From: Trematomus loennbergii
Taxonomy: Eukaryota > Chordata > Actinopteri > Perciformes > Nototheniidae
NCBI GenBank assembly: GCA_012861695.1
Contig: JAAOOA010000355.1
Coordinates: 7,501 to 71,500 of the forward strand
Length of the DNA: 64,000 bases
Direction: 5' to 3'
The notes beneath the pieces are model-generated. The model made no database searches, had not been told where the DNA came from, and saw only the letters and a list, made by a program, of their open reading frames with translations. Made by a program: the position numbers and the translations under genes. This document shows, piece by piece, positions 51,010 to 63,316 of this stretch. Within the stretch, counting starts at the first letter, position 1. Each line of letters opens with the position of its first letter.

Positions 51010-51996
51010 CTACAACCAGAAAGAAGACATGCTTCAGCCTCTTTGAGTTTAGCTTTTCAAACTGCAGGGTTTTCTCGTCTACGGCCTCTTTATGCTATCT
51101 CTCTACCTCTGAATGAGTCAAAGTGTTACATTTCCATGCAATATCTGATCAAATTGACATTCCAGTCCGCTGCAAAACACCTGCCTATACAATAACTAAC
51201 CTAATGACATGCTCCAGATTACAGGTTCTGTAAATAAAGCATCATATCAGGCAGGGATTTTAGCCTTTACAGACCATTTACATGCACTAAAACACACTAC
51301 AGGAGAGAGAACACCCCAACAAACATAATACGGCCGCTTTAAGATGTGGTTTCTGCACACAATAAAGTAACATCATCTCATCAGAGCATTATAAGCGTTA
51401 ATCCTGGACTTCACTGCCAAACATGAAACAGAAGACTGAAAAGAATTAGGGATGAAACTGAATGTGAGTTGGTATGCAAGGCAGGATTATCAATGATGCA
51501 CCACAGAAGAAGAACCAGGATCTTAAACTGAAGTTAAAGTAATAATACAGATAGGTTTACCTCAACAAATCTACTTCAATAAATGTATTTAGTTCATTTC
51601 CACCACTGCAAAGAATGAAATGTATATTCATTCATATTTTAAGATATATAACGCTTTGAATATCCTCACAGACGCATGTTGTAATGAAGCATTTCAGTAT
51701 ACACCAGTACATAATATAACATGTACTTTAGGTATCAAAAGTAAAAGTACTAATACTATTATCATGTTTTTTTTCATGTAAGAGCCTTTTAGCATTGTGG
51801 TTTGACTACATTTAGATACTTGAAATACTGTTTTTAATAGTATTTCAGTACTCTGTTACACCATATCAGCAAATCATGTGTTTTTTATATGAACAAAAGG
51901 TGCTTTTTGCCTCTGAAATATAGTAGAACGACACTGGTTTGAAAGGTAATCCAGTCTCAAAGTCAGTTAAAATCTGACAAATCAATATTTACTCAC

Positions 51997-52164
51997 AGTT
52001 TTCCTCATCGCTGTAATCTCCACAGTCGTCAGTGAAGTCACACACACTTCCCTCGGACACACACAGATCCTGAGAGCAGCTGAACTCCTGAGCTGAACAC
52101 ACTGCGTCACACACTGGGTCAAAAACACCAGAGAAAAGGCAGAAAACAGCCACAGAAGCATCAT
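51997..52164 (-). pseudogene. Duplicate MAM exon 1 (one-base deletion)
   Basis: Homologue of 21754-21922 with the same signal peptide (MMLLWLFSAFSLVFLT). One G is missing in the run after it (GGG instead of GGGG on the plus strand, near 52118), so the LDLa domain is lost and a stop follows after 60 codons. Confidence 0.85.
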
Positions 52165-52449
52165 CTTACTGTCTGTCCTTTAACTACAGCACATGATCTC
52201 CTCCTCTGAGTGAAGCATGTTGTTTTGAAGATAGAAGAAGCAGCTTCAGTCGAGGTACAGCTCGTCTGTAACGTGTGCAAGTAGCTTAGGAGCTGTTAGC
52301 ATGTTGTAAAAGGTAATCAATGGCTTTTATGGCTGTTACTCAATAAGGTCACTGTGTGTTCATGTGTTCATTCTCTGAGAGGCTGGACTGAGGCTATTAG
52401 CTTTATGCTAACATGCTCACAATGCTATCAAGCTCCTGTTTAGCTCCTA

Positions 52450-52741
52450 TAATGTGTTTAACATACGAGTTCAGCATGCTAACATAGCTAATTCTTGCAC
52501 TATTTCTATTCTATTTTATTTGTATTTACATTTTGCTCATCTGAAAACATTCTCTTGCACTATTTTATCTGTTTTTGTTCCATGTCCTATATATATTCAT
52601 GTTGCTCTATTGGAGAAGATCTTCATTGACATATCTACTCTGTAGCTGCTGTGCAAATGACAATAAAGCTTTGAAACTTGAATGTTGAATCTTGAAAATG
52701 TGTTTAACATACGAGTTCAGCATGCTAACACAGCTAATTAG
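52450..52741 (+). mobile_element. Duplicate of the short retroposon with 43-bp repeats
   Basis: The same insert and flanking direct repeats as 22209-22501, with small length differences. Confidence 0.7.
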
Positions 52742-52985
52742 CACTAGCATGTCCTTAATGAAGGGGCTAGAGGAGATGACTAATGATCAAATGCAATGCA
52801 ATCCATCCAATAGGTGTTGAGTTATTTAAATGTGGTTCTTAGTAGTAGACAGACTATTAGCATGGCTACAAACCAGGTTTATACTCTGATAGATTCCTGT
52901 GTATTTTCATAATAACAACTTCTAGGAACACCTACATCAATTGGAGAACTCTGACCATCTGTAAATGTGAAGAGGCTGCAGTTAG

Positions 52986-52988
<3 letters not shown>

Positions 52989-53042
<54 letters not shown>

Positions 53043-53047
53043 GTGTA
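52989..53047 (+). repeat. (TG)n microsatellite
   Basis: A TG run with one TGCG interruption. Confidence 0.95.
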
Positions 53048-53218
53048 TCATTAACGCTGTGTCTCGATCCCACTCCACTGAGAGGCATCATTTCATTTCA
53101 CAGCATCAATAAACACAACCTTAAAAACAGAGAAGCTACAAGAGCTGGGGAGGTTCCAATTAAATGACTTTCGAAGGGGCGAGAGAGCGAGGGAACAAGG
53201 AGAAGATCACGTCTGTAT

Positions 53219-53234
53219 CGCCCTCTGTTGGCAG
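53219..53234 (-). promoter_or_regulatory. CTCF-like motif (weaker)
   Basis: The minus strand reads CTGCCAACAGAGGGCG, matching 12 of 14 positions of the CTCF core. It lies in the segment unique to the second duplicate. Confidence 0.3.
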
Positions 53235-53754
53235 CGGTAGTGGGACGAAAGTAGAAAGTGTTTAAAGCAGAATGGGTCCTGTTTTTATTACAGAGCAAGG
53301 ATGCACATGGAGGCACTGACAGACTCATTATTCCAATTAACATGTGACAGGAATTCATACTGTAATAGCAAGCGTCTCATTACCAATAAGCCAATGTGGA
53401 AGTTATTAGCTCACAATGCTAACATGCTAAAGCTACTGTCCCACAACTCTCAGGTTGAGGGACCCTCCTTTCCCAACTTCAGCAAGGAACACCCCCATGA
53501 CTATTGTTGGAGTCGGGAGGCCTGTTCATTTATTCTGGCAATTACTCAGACCTACTAATTGACCTACCAGAAGCTATTGATTCTAAGTTTACTGCTCGGC
53601 TCAGATCCATCGAGGTCAGCAAGGTCTCACCTCTATTAACTCCTGAAGAACCAGGTTCAATGAACTGCTGTTTCAGTTCAGACGACACGCTAAATCTATT
53701 TAAGCGATCCAGAAGGATTCTGGTATCTGTAATGAGGTGTGGCCTTACCTAAGT

Positions 53755-55100
53755 GTGAGTGTGGCAGTGGTGCAATCTTACCTTAAGCAGGAGAGGAGAG
53801 CGCAGATTTATTTTAAGTTCTCCCAATCCAAAAGGTGGGATGATTTTATTTGAAGAAAATGGTCCACACTTAAACAGGTTTTTACCTTCTCTCGTTACAA
53901 TATGACAATCATACAAAACATATCATGCTGTGGTACTTTAATATAAAAGCTCAATTCAGTTTTACATTTCTTACACTAAATTCTAACTTCAACTGCCCTC
54001 TTCAGTTGAAACATTAAAGTCTAACCCGACAGAATCCAGAGGAATCTCCTCATAATGGTCAGTGGTATCGAACACATTCAAACTTTCATTCAACAATTCA
54101 CCAAATCAATCTGAGAGATCTTACCAAGTTGAGAGAACCTACCAAGGAGAGACCCCGCTCTGGAGCTTTCTCCCTCTCAGCCAGTGCTTTTTATGCTGCA
54201 CATAGGAACACAAGAAAACCCAAAGACACCTCCTTTATACCCTGTGGGGAAAGGTCATGACCTCTGGTGTGCAGGACTGGACATCCAGACATATTCTCCT
54301 ATGGTATGGCCTGAACACATTTTGGGGCTCCAGTACTTTTCCATTGAGTCGGGGGTACAGCATGTGAGTGAAGACAACTGTCCCCCCTCTTTAAACAGTG
54401 ACACCCATAAACTACAATAGGCCTTAAACACATGTTGGACCATCTTAAGGTCCCTCTGCCAGACACATTGCATTAGCCTATGCACACGACCCACAACCCT
54501 TTACTAAGTCTTTAGCTGCTTTGCACCTCCTTTGTCCTCCCCTTTCAGAAAGAGCAAGGCATCACCAGATCCAAGAGCCCCTCCAGTCCAGTGGACCCCC
54601 TTCCAGCAGCTCATTGACCGGGTCCTGCGTCCCACTCTCAGTATGCAGATATCCGGATGACTACATCGTTCAAAGTGAGGTGTTGGGGCAGGTAAAGGCG
54701 GGGCTCCAAGCTAACCTGAAGAAGAGTGAGTTGGGGTATCTGGGGTCGATGGGGTCTCCTCTTTGGTGCCGGATGGGTGGGAGGTGGTGGTAGGTAGCAG
54801 CAGGTGTATGTGCAACACATCTTTAAGAAAAGCTTTAAGTACAATGGATTGTTTTTGTTCATTTCATATTGAGGAGAGCTAACAGGAAGTCTCTCATCAG
54901 CTGCAGTCTTCTTCTGTATTCTCCAAAATGCCTCCACGCTCCTCTGGACGTCTCAAACTCGCCCCGTGATGATAAACTGAGAACAAATAAAACCTGAGTT
55001 TGCAGATTTGTCTGGAACACCAGAAACACACTGAGCAATAACTACATTTTAATTAAGTGTTGAAACCTCAATAAATAAAGTTCACTTGGTACGACCTCTC
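53755..55100. other. Duplicate of the 22.7-28.0 kb spacer without its transposons
   Basis: Collinear with 22688-22985 and 25556-28000 but lacking the hAT composite (22997-25554), the THAP element (25897-27024) and the 220-bp segment at 27116-27335. The weak reverse-transcriptase-like fragment recurs at about 54570-54760. Confidence 0.75.
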
Positions 55101-55102
55101 AC

Positions 55103-55130
55103 CTTTCTGTGTGTCTTCACTTCCTGTCAC
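55103..55130 (-). CDS. NLR gene 2 terminal coding exon
   Basis: 28 nt, with the same borders and sequence as 28010-28037. The reading frame entering it is shifted because of the shorter exon upstream. Confidence 0.5.
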
Positions 55131-55291
55131 CTGAGAGGAGAAGGAGAGAGAGAGAGATGATGATGATGATAAACACAGAGAAACAGCCAGAATGATGAAG
55201 AGAGAGAGAAGAGTGTTGTTTTCCTCTGAGGTCATGCTCCATTCAAGAGTTTAGTATCTTGATGAATGGAGGATATGGTTTCAGTACTCAC

Positions 55292-55334
55292 AGGTCTTCT
55301 GGATCGTGGCTCTATCGTCTCATCATATCTGATC
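55292..55334 (-). pseudogene. NLR gene 2 penultimate exon (43 nt)
   Basis: Homologue of 28201-28244 with one base fewer and a local rearrangement: GATATGATGAGACGATAG replaces GAGGAGGAGAGACGATCAG. Splice sites are kept. Confidence 0.6.
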
Positions 55335-55678
55335 CTGTAGAGATGAACACAATCCAACAGCTTTAGATCCAGTTTAAAATAAGTGTTAGTTCTTTGAGTC
55401 AGCTTCAGAGTCCTGATCTCATGCTTTACATCCCATCATATCTTCTCTGCAAACACTACGACTGCCTGCCACAGCTCTCAGCTTCTGTAAAACCCCGTCT
55501 GTTAGAGAGTTGATTACTAAAGTGTGGCTTTGCATGTTCAGCTGGCCTTCTATAGTTGATGGAAGAATGAGAGAGCCTGCAGTCAGTGGGTAACATCACT
55601 GATCTGTTTCCCCAGAGAGAGAAACACCTCCCTGTGGTTCATACAATACTGCTGAACCAGCAGAGACCCCTTACTGAC

Positions 55679-55849
55679 CTGAGGGTCTCCAGTCTGCAGT
55701 CTGGACTCTCCAGAAGATCTCTCAGCAGCTTCACTCCTGAATCCTTCAGATCGTTCTCACTCAGGTCCAGATCTCTCAGATGGATGTTGGACTTCAGAGC
55801 TGAGATCAGAGCAGAACAGCTGATCTCTGACAAACTGCAGCGCTCCAGT
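55679..55849 (-). CDS. NLR gene 2 LRR exon
   Basis: 171 nt, phase 2 both sides, fully open: [36 protein letters not shown] and [14 protein letters not shown]. It is the intact homologue of the broken exon 29216-29382. Confidence 0.88.
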
Positions 55850-55946
55850 CTGAATAAAGAAAACATGATGTAAGTTTAGAAAACAAAGTTCCTGTTTGAA
55901 ATAACTCCAGGTTTAATAATCTGTTCAGAGTTAAACAGGGTTTCAA

Positions 55947-56704
55947 AGGTCTCCTATCTGCTATCTTTAGGCATATATTCTGGGTCTCAGATATATAACA
56001 ATATATAAAAACATGTCTATGATGTGTTTTGCTCCAAATACCAAACAGATCCTGCATTTTAGAAATCCCTCATATCCCTCTGTTCCAGCTGTTAGAGAAG
56101 AGCAGGTTCGGGTCCTTAGCTTCAAAAGAGAGGAGGGGGAGCTAATGCCTGATCAGAATTACCCGGCAGATTCTGCTAAATGCTGCCGTGATTAAACTCC
56201 ATCATGTTCCAAACCACATCAAGGATTCTCTCTGAAACAGTATGGAGCTCAAACTCTTTCTCTCTCAGGTTTACCACAAGGTGAGTTCCTTTTGATTTCC
56301 TGCTTCTTCACACATGCTCTCTCCAGTACAGGTTAGCTCTGAGTGTTAGCATGCTAATGTAAACACAGACCATATTACTTCCAGAACACGTCTCATTGTT
56401 TCTGACAGCAACGTTTCTGATTGGCCCGTGGGTTTAAAGCCCGCCCACATTTGAGTAATGTCGTCATGACGCAGCAAATCTGGATCAGCTCCGTTGTTCC
56501 CCCGTTTTTAGAGATGTGGGTACGGAGGAAAAGAGAGAGGGGTTTATTTCCTGACACTTTGTGAGTCTCCTGACACACCGGGGACACACCGGGGACACAC
56601 GGGGGACACACCGGGGACACACGGGGACACACGGGACACACACCGGGGACACATGGTGATGTAGAGAAGACATCAGAAAGAGCATTCTGCATGATAGGTC
56701 CCCT
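55947..56704 (-). mobile_element. TTAA-type MITE family B, copy c
   Basis: Same ends as the other family-B copies; 5' target TCAA, 3' target TTAA (56705-56708). A (CACACCGGGGA)n satellite lies at 56572-56653. Confidence 0.85.
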
Positions 56705-56935
56705 TTAATGTCAGAGATGATGCAGAAACAATCCACTGATAATCTGGAACTTTAACTTTGATCAGATGTTTATCAACTCCTTCATCTCCCTCACAGCTCA
56801 TCAGTACTGACAGCATCTCCACTGACTCATGGAGCACAGAGTGAGTCTGTGGAAGCTCAAACACTCTCCCTCACACATTCACCTTCTCTCTGTTACTCTG
56901 ATCAATATGCAGTCATTAGCAAAAGTGGAACAAAT

Positions 56936-57299
56936 GGGGCCTGCGAGCTAGTTCAGGCAGTCAACTCGAGCACTTATGCTGCATTCATACATAACGCCCC
57001 TTGCCACTCTACAACCAACCAACAGAGTCTCCTTAATCTGCCGCTCTATTTAACCTGCCAGATCTCTCTATGCATTGCTTGCTGCAGCTACATCTACGTC
57101 GCTGCTGCTTGCCTGCCCCACCACCACCCCAGCTTCCACCCCAGCTTTCACCTGTAGGCTCGGGGGGTTAGTTATTTAATCATCACTCATCGTGCTATGT
57201 ATATCTATGGAGTGATGAGGCCCGAGCCTAGACGCCAAACTCAACTATATGCTGCTTCTAATAGACATGTTAAAGAAACACGTGAGTTGTCTGACTGAA
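56936..57299. mobile_element. Unclassified 365-bp insertion
   Basis: Interrupts GTGGAACAAA / TAATTTAAATG, which is continuous at 33180, 59710 and 63060. It contains an inverted pair near its right side (GGCTCGGGGGGTTAG... and GGCCCGAGCCTAG). No target duplication longer than a few bases. Not recognised. Confidence 0.6.
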
Positions 57300-57372
57300 A
57301 TAATTTAAATGTATTTGTTCAAATTCAGAAAATCATAAATACAAACAGATGAAGTTCAGTCAGTGAACTGAC

Positions 57373-57546
57373 CTGAGAGTCTCCAGTCTGCAGTTTGGAC
57401 TCTTTAGTCCAGAGCTCAGCAGCTCCACTCCTGGATCCTTCAGAGCGTTGTTACTCAGGTCCAGATCTCTCAGATGAGAGGAGTCAGACTTCAGAGCTGA
57501 GGCCACGACTTCACACTGAGTCGCTGAGAGTCCACAGCTAGTAAGT
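57373..57546 (-). CDS. NLR gene 2 LRR exon, NACHT-proximal type
   Basis: 174 nt, open, with [37 protein letters not shown] and [14 protein letters not shown]. The CGLS..CEVV opening matches exon 33263-33436, which directly follows the NACHT exon in gene 1. Confidence 0.88.
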
Positions 57547-58022
57547 CTATAATAACACATATATTACAACATGTGTTAAAAAGAGGAAAATATTAACTTG
57601 AAGCATTTGATGAATAAATATTTGACATATATTCTGATTGAGATTTGCTGTTAGTCCATTTTATAAATAATAATATATAACAATAGAGTGTAATGTGTTG
57701 TCAGTGTGATCTGATCACATGTCTGTGCTCCTGCTGTCACTGACTGTTACCAAAGAAACAGAAATTAAATAAATCACTTGACAATATTAGAGATGGACAT
57801 ATTTAAATGTTAATTCATATTTAGATGTGAATGATGGATGTTTTGTCTTCTCTGAGCATCTGGAAATGTACTGCGCACACAAACACAGTTAACAAACCAA
57901 TAAAGTTTCAATATTTTAACTTGATACCATCAGATGTTCTCACTATATGAGCATTAAGACATAACTCTGTTATTGGTGGGAGATTATATAGATCTGATTT
58001 TAAACTCTAACACATTGTGATA

Positions 58023-58351
<329 letters not shown>

Positions 58352-58359
58352 CACACCTT

Positions 58360-58950
58360 ATCTATTTAATATAGATAAATCAGAAATCATTCCAGTGTGT
58401 AGAGGACAGTAAAAAAAAACAAACAGTTAAAGAGTGATTCGTAAAATCAGCATAAATAGAAAGAAAGAATGCTAACTAGGAAACATCAGATCAGAATAAA
58501 CCAGTTTAAATGATTTGTTATTGGTTGTGATCATATTCTAAAGAGGTTTGGATTATTGAAAAGTTTACAGCTCTCTTTCATCTGAGTGTTGAGAGCTGTT
58601 TCCATCAATTCATGTTGTGCTCAAAGTGCTCCAGATTGATGCATGCCCCCGGACCCCCTAGAGGAGGTGAGGACCCCCCTAGAGGAGGTGAGGACCCCCT
58701 AGAGGAGGTGAGGCCCGTCCACCCCAAATAAAGCAGGTTAAAATAATTAGATTGAATACATGTTCTTTTAGTAAACACTGGAAGGGGTCCCACAGACCCA
58801 AACAGCACACAGAGGTTAAAGGTCAGCATGTCATGATGTTAAATGTGCTAAATATATACACTGCAAAAACAAAAAAAAGAGGAGTAAAAGTAGCCCCCGA
58901 CTTGTTTTATTTTTTGAAAGTAGCCCTCACCCTAAAAAGGTTGGTGACCC
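58360..58950. mobile_element. Transposon remnants
   Basis: 58380-58630 is an inverted relative of 38560-38860 (AACCAATAACAAATCA, GAATGCTAACTAGG). 58650-58712 holds a few copies of a 20-bp repeat (GACCCCCTAGAGGAGGTGAG). Element borders were not found. Confidence 0.55.
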
Positions 58951-58952
58951 CT

Positions 58953-59484
58953 GAGCTAAACGCTAACGTGATTAAACGCCATCATGTTCCAAACCACATC
59001 AAGGATTCTCTCTGAAACAGTATGGAGCTCAAACTCTTTCTCTCTCAGGTTTACCACAAGGTGAGTTCCTTTTGATTTCCTGCTTCTTCACACATGCTCT
59101 CTCCAGTACAGGTTAGCTCTGAGTGTTAGCATGCTAATGTAAACACAGACCATATTACTTCCAGAACACGTCTCACTGTTTCTGACAGCAACGTTTCTGA
59201 TTGGCCCGTGGTGTAAAGCCCGCCCACATTTGAGTAATGTGGTCATGACGCAGCAAATCTGGATCAGCTCCGTTGTTCCCCCGTTTTTAGAGATGTGGGT
59301 ACGGAGGAAAAGAGAGAGGGGTTTATTTCCTGACACTTTGTGAGTCTCCTGACACACCGGGGACACACGGGGGACACACCGGGGACACACCGGACACACA
59401 CCGGGGACACACCGGACACACACCGCGGACACATGGTGATGTAGAGAAGACATCAGAAAGTGCATTCTGCATGATAGGTCCCCT
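58953..59484 (-). mobile_element. TTAA-type MITE family B, copy d (truncated)
   Basis: The right two-thirds of a family-B element, including the satellite at 59353-59432 and the GATAGGTCCCCT end followed by TTAA. The left part is missing, replaced by the remnants at 58360-58950. Confidence 0.8.
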
Positions 59485-59961
59485 TTAATGTCAGAGATGA
59501 TGCAGAAACAATCCACTGATAATCTGGAACTTTAACTTTGATCAGATGTTTATCAACTCCTTCATCTCCCTCACAGATCATCAGTACTGACAGCATCTCC
59601 ACTGACTCATGGAGCACAGAGTGAGTCTGTGGAAGCTCAAACTCTCTCCCTCACACATTCACCTTCTCTCTGTTACTCTGATCAATATGCAGTCATTAGC
59701 AAAAGTGGAACAAATAATTTAAATGTATTTGTTCAAATTCAGAAAATCATAACTAAAAACTACAACTAACATCTATTCCAGTTCCTTCAAGAATCAGACA
59801 ACATCTAAGTCTGCAGTTCTTACTTTAGTAGCTACAAATGAAAATATGAATAAAAGAACATTTACAACTGAATGGATGCAAGTTAATGATGTAGAAGAAT
59901 CAGGATGAATATCTAATGAAACATGAGATCTCCAGCAGTAACAGAGAGTCAGTGAACTGAC

Positions 59962-60129
59962 CTGAGAGTCTCCAGTCTGCAGTCTGGACTCTCCAGAAGA
60001 TCTCTCAGCTCCACTCCTGAATCCTTCAGATCGTTGAGACTCAGGTCCAGATCTCTCAGATGGATGTTGGACTTCAGAGCTGAGATCAGAGCAGAACAGC
60101 TGATCTCTGACAAACTGCAGCTATACAGA
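59962..60129 (-). CDS. LRR exon of a further NLR gene (gene 3)
   Basis: 168 nt, phase 2 both sides, open: [36 protein letters not shown] and [14 protein letters not shown]. Same splice borders as the other LRR exons. It belongs with 63143-63316 and 63709-63879 to an NLR gene whose NACHT exon would lie beyond the right edge. Confidence 0.85.
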
Positions 60130-60321
60130 CTGAATAAAGAAAACATGATGTAATTTTAGAAAACAAAGTTCCTGTTTGAAATAACTCCAGGTTTAATAAT
60201 CTGTTCAGAGTTAAACAGGGTTTCAAAGGTCTCCTATCTGCTATCTTTAGGCATATATTCTGGGTCTCAGATATATAACAATATATAAAAACATGTCTAT
60301 GATGTGTTTTGCTCCAAATAC

Positions 60322-61543
60322 CAGAGGTGGGACCAAGTAATTGTTTGCAAGTCCGAGTCAAGTCTCAAGTCAGGATGGGCAAGTTCAAGTCAAGTCCAAG
60401 TCCTAAACTTTGACAAAACGAGTCTTAAACAAGTCATTATGAGCTTTTCACCAAATGTAATGACATCGATCAGAATAATACTTAATAATCAAACTGCTCT
60501 TTATTAGTCACATTAATAATTTAATAATCCATTTTCTCTCTGCTGGTAAAGTAACGTGTTTTCTTCTATTGTAAGAGGGATCAGTAAGGTAATGCTACCG
60601 TGACGGTTTGATTCAGAAGGAGTTTAATGTATAAGATCCCTGATGTTAAGGTATCCAGAATGTTTATTTCCACTGTGTACAACATGTTATAAGGGACCCA
60701 CAACCTATCTTTATGCAAGGGTTAATGTGCAGCGAGGCGTCTCTATGGGGAAGAGAACACCTGAATCTAGATCCCTCTGCAGGTGGTACTTTAACTGTAT
60801 TTTGATGATAATACTTTTCTACTTTTACTTGAGTAACATTTTGAATGCAGGATCTTTTATTGTAACCGAGTATTCCTACACTCTGGTACTTTTACTCAAG
60901 TACAAGATCTGAACTTCTCCCACCTCTGACAATACATCCTGAGTGGTTACCAAAACAAAACCCTGCTCTGAAGGTTATTTTCATTTTACAAATCCTGCAC
61001 TCAGCTTTGCTTTCTCCAATATCATTGAAATGCAGCCAGAAGCTGCTTCTTTTTTCGGTTTTCGCTCATTTCTTGACTTTTTCCGACGCGTTTGCATTTA
61101 AATCCGGCTCCCCGTCTCCCCGTGGCTCTGTGTATCTGGCCTGTACCACTACACCTGCTGTCTTTGGAGCGTCTGCCCCCCACCCTTCTTTCACATAATG
61201 GTATGATCCTATTGTGTCCTCGCATATGATTGGCCGCATGGTGGCTCAGCAAAATAAAGACCCGCCCCTGCCTGCATGGATTCTCAGCAAGAGTTGCAGC
61301 GGCTGAAGATTCTGCTCTCCCCGACGGGAGTCTGCTCTTCTAGCGGCATCTCGCGATCGGCGTGTTGGAGACCTCTGAATTAAATTATCAAGTCACCTCA
61401 AGTCAGAAGGCTCAAGTCCAAGTCAAGTCCCGAGTCATTAGTGTTCAAGTCCAAGTCGAGTCGCAAGTGTTTTGCGATTTTGTCAAGTCGAGTCCAAAGT
61501 CATCAAATTGGTGAATCGAGTCTGACTCGAGTCCACACCTCTG
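60322..61543. mobile_element. hAT-like element, 8-bp TSD
   Basis: 1222 bp, starts CAGAGGTGGGACCAAG, ends GTCCACACCTCTG, and is flanked by the perfect 8-bp repeat CCAAATAC (60314-60321 and 61544-61551). The uninterrupted site is seen in family-B copies a-c (for example 30125-30140). The ends carry CAAGTCAAGTC-type subterminal repeats. No transposase. Confidence 0.93.
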
Positions 61544-61965
61544 CCAAATACCAAACAGATCCTGCATTTTAGAAATCCCTCATATCCCTCTGTTCCAGCT
61601 GTTAGAGAAGAGCAGGTTTGGGGTCCTTAGCTTAAAAAGAGAGGAGGGGGAGCTAATGCCTGATCAGAATTACCCGGCAGATTCAGCTAAATGCTGCAGT
61701 GATTAAACTCCATCATGTTCTAAACCACATCAAGGATTCTCTCTGAAACAGCATGGAGCTCAAACTCTTTCTCTCTCAGGTTACCACAAGGTGAGTTCCT
61801 GCATATAGACTCTTATTTCACTATTTCACTATTTTAAACTATTTTTCTTTTTGTATTTACTATTTATTATTTACTTGCACTATATTTTTCTGTTTATCTG
61901 TGTTATTGTGTTGCACTGTTGGAGAAACCTGTGACCTAAGATTTACAACGGCATAACTTCACTGT

Positions 61966-62354
61966 GTGTGTTTCTCAATCGTGAGTACGCTTGCTTGGTA
62001 GCACATGTCTGCCGAGCATCTTGCTTCAGAAGCGAGTCAAGAATACTTCCTGTCATTCGGAAAACAGAGTGGAACAGGCTAGCAAGTGTGCAGGTGTGCG
62101 TCATATGAGAGGCCCCGCCTTACATCTTCCGCCACAGATTTTGGAAATTGGTCCGTGCGCAAAGCATTGTGGGGATTTTAAGACCGTGGAGTCTACTCAT
62201 GTGCAGCCTCGATATTTCTCCAAACGGAGTACGCCGGGCTCGGTAGATTTCCAAGTATGCTGGAGATTGGAACAGTACTTCGGCGGCACTCGATGACGTA
62301 GTATGCTTGAAATAGTGACTCTGAAGCAGCTTTACTCGAGATTGAGAAACACCC
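61966..62354. mobile_element. Harbinger-like MITE, 3-bp TSD
   Basis: 389 bp with ends GTGTGTTTCTCAATCG and CGAGATTGAGAAACACCC, flanked by TGT on each side (61963-61965, 62355-62357). The same LINE tail without it is at 32490-32500, confirming the insertion point. A 3-bp duplication fits PIF/Harbinger, though other 3-bp families are possible. Confidence 0.75.
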
Positions 62355-63142
62355 TGTAGCTATGTTCGTTTGACAAAATAAAGAACCTTGAACCTTTTGA
62401 TTTCCTGCTTCTTCACACATACTCTCTCCAGCACAGGTTAGCTCTGAGTGTTAGCATGCTAATGTAAACACAGACCATATTACTTCCAGACCACGTCTCA
62501 TTGTTTCTGACAGCAACGTTTCTGATTGGCCCGTGGGTGTAAAGCCCACCCACATTTGAGTAATGTCGTCATTACGCAGCAAATCTGGATCAGCTCCGTT
62601 GTTCCCCCGTTTTTAGAGATGTGGGTACGGAGGAAAAGAGAGAGGGGTTTATTTCCTGACACTTTGAGTCTCCTGACACACGGGGACACACCGGGGACAC
62701 ACCGGGGACACACCGGGGACACACCAGGGACACACCGGGGACACACCGGGGACACACCAGGGACACACCGGAGACACACCGGGGACACATGGTGATGTAG
62801 AGAAGACATCAGAAAGTGCATTCTGCATGATAGGTCCCCTTTAATGTCAGAGATGATGCAGAAACAATCCACTGATAATCTGGAACTTTAACTTTGATCA
62901 GATGTTTATCAACTCCTTCATCTCCCTCACAGCTCATCAGTACTGACAGCATCTCCACTGACTCATGGAGCACAGAGTGAGTCTGTGGAAGCTCAAACAC
63001 TCTCCCTCACACATTCACCTTCTCTTTGTTACTCTGATCAATATGCAGTCATTAGCAAAAGTGGAACAAATAATTTAAATGTATTTGTTCAAATTCAGAA
63101 AATCATAAACACAAACAGATGAAGTTCAGTCAGTGAACTGAC

Positions 63143-63316
63143 CTGAGAGTCTCCAGTCTGCAGTTTGGACTCTTTAGTCCAGAGATCAGCAGCTCCACTC
63201 CTGAATCCTTCAGAGCGTTCCCACTCAGGTCCAGATCTCTCAGATGGGAGGGGTCAGACTTCAGAGCTGAGGCCAGAGCAGAACAGCTGATCTCTGACAA
63301 ACTGCAGAGCATCAGT
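63143..63316 (-). CDS. LRR exon of NLR gene 3
   Basis: 174 nt, phase 2 both sides, open: [37 protein letters not shown] and [14 protein letters not shown]. Acceptor TTTATTCAG, donor GTCAGT. Confidence 0.88.

Larger units (their letters stand above)
52917..53749. other. Segment present only in the second duplicate copy
   Basis: About 830 bp between CATAATAAC and AAGTGTGAGTG with no counterpart at 22675-22690. It holds a (TG)n tract (52989-53047), the CTCF-like motif at 53219-53234 and otherwise unrecognised sequence. No terminal repeats were seen, so it could be an insertion here or a deletion in the first copy. Confidence 0.55.
55103..57546 (-). pseudogene. NLR gene 2, 3' part (LRRs and tail)
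   Basis: Paralogue of the 3' half of NLR gene 1: tail exons 55103-55130 and 55292-55334, LRR exons 55679-55849 and 57373-57546. The 57373-57546 exon is of the NACHT-proximal type, but the expected NACHT exon to its right is missing: the homologous intron stops at about 58020 in a (GA)n run followed by transposon remnants. The penultimate exon has 43 instead of 44 nt, shifting the tail frame. No promoter, RING or NACHT exon is attached. Confidence 0.7.
60227..62840 (-). mobile_element. TTAA-type MITE family B, copy e (multiply nested)
   Basis: A family-B element expanded to 2.6 kb by a hAT (60322-61543), a LINE tail (about 61801-62394) and a Harbinger-type element inside that tail (61966-62354). 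Right end GATAGGTCCCCT with TTAA at 62841-62844; satellite at 62676-62789. Confidence 0.85.
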
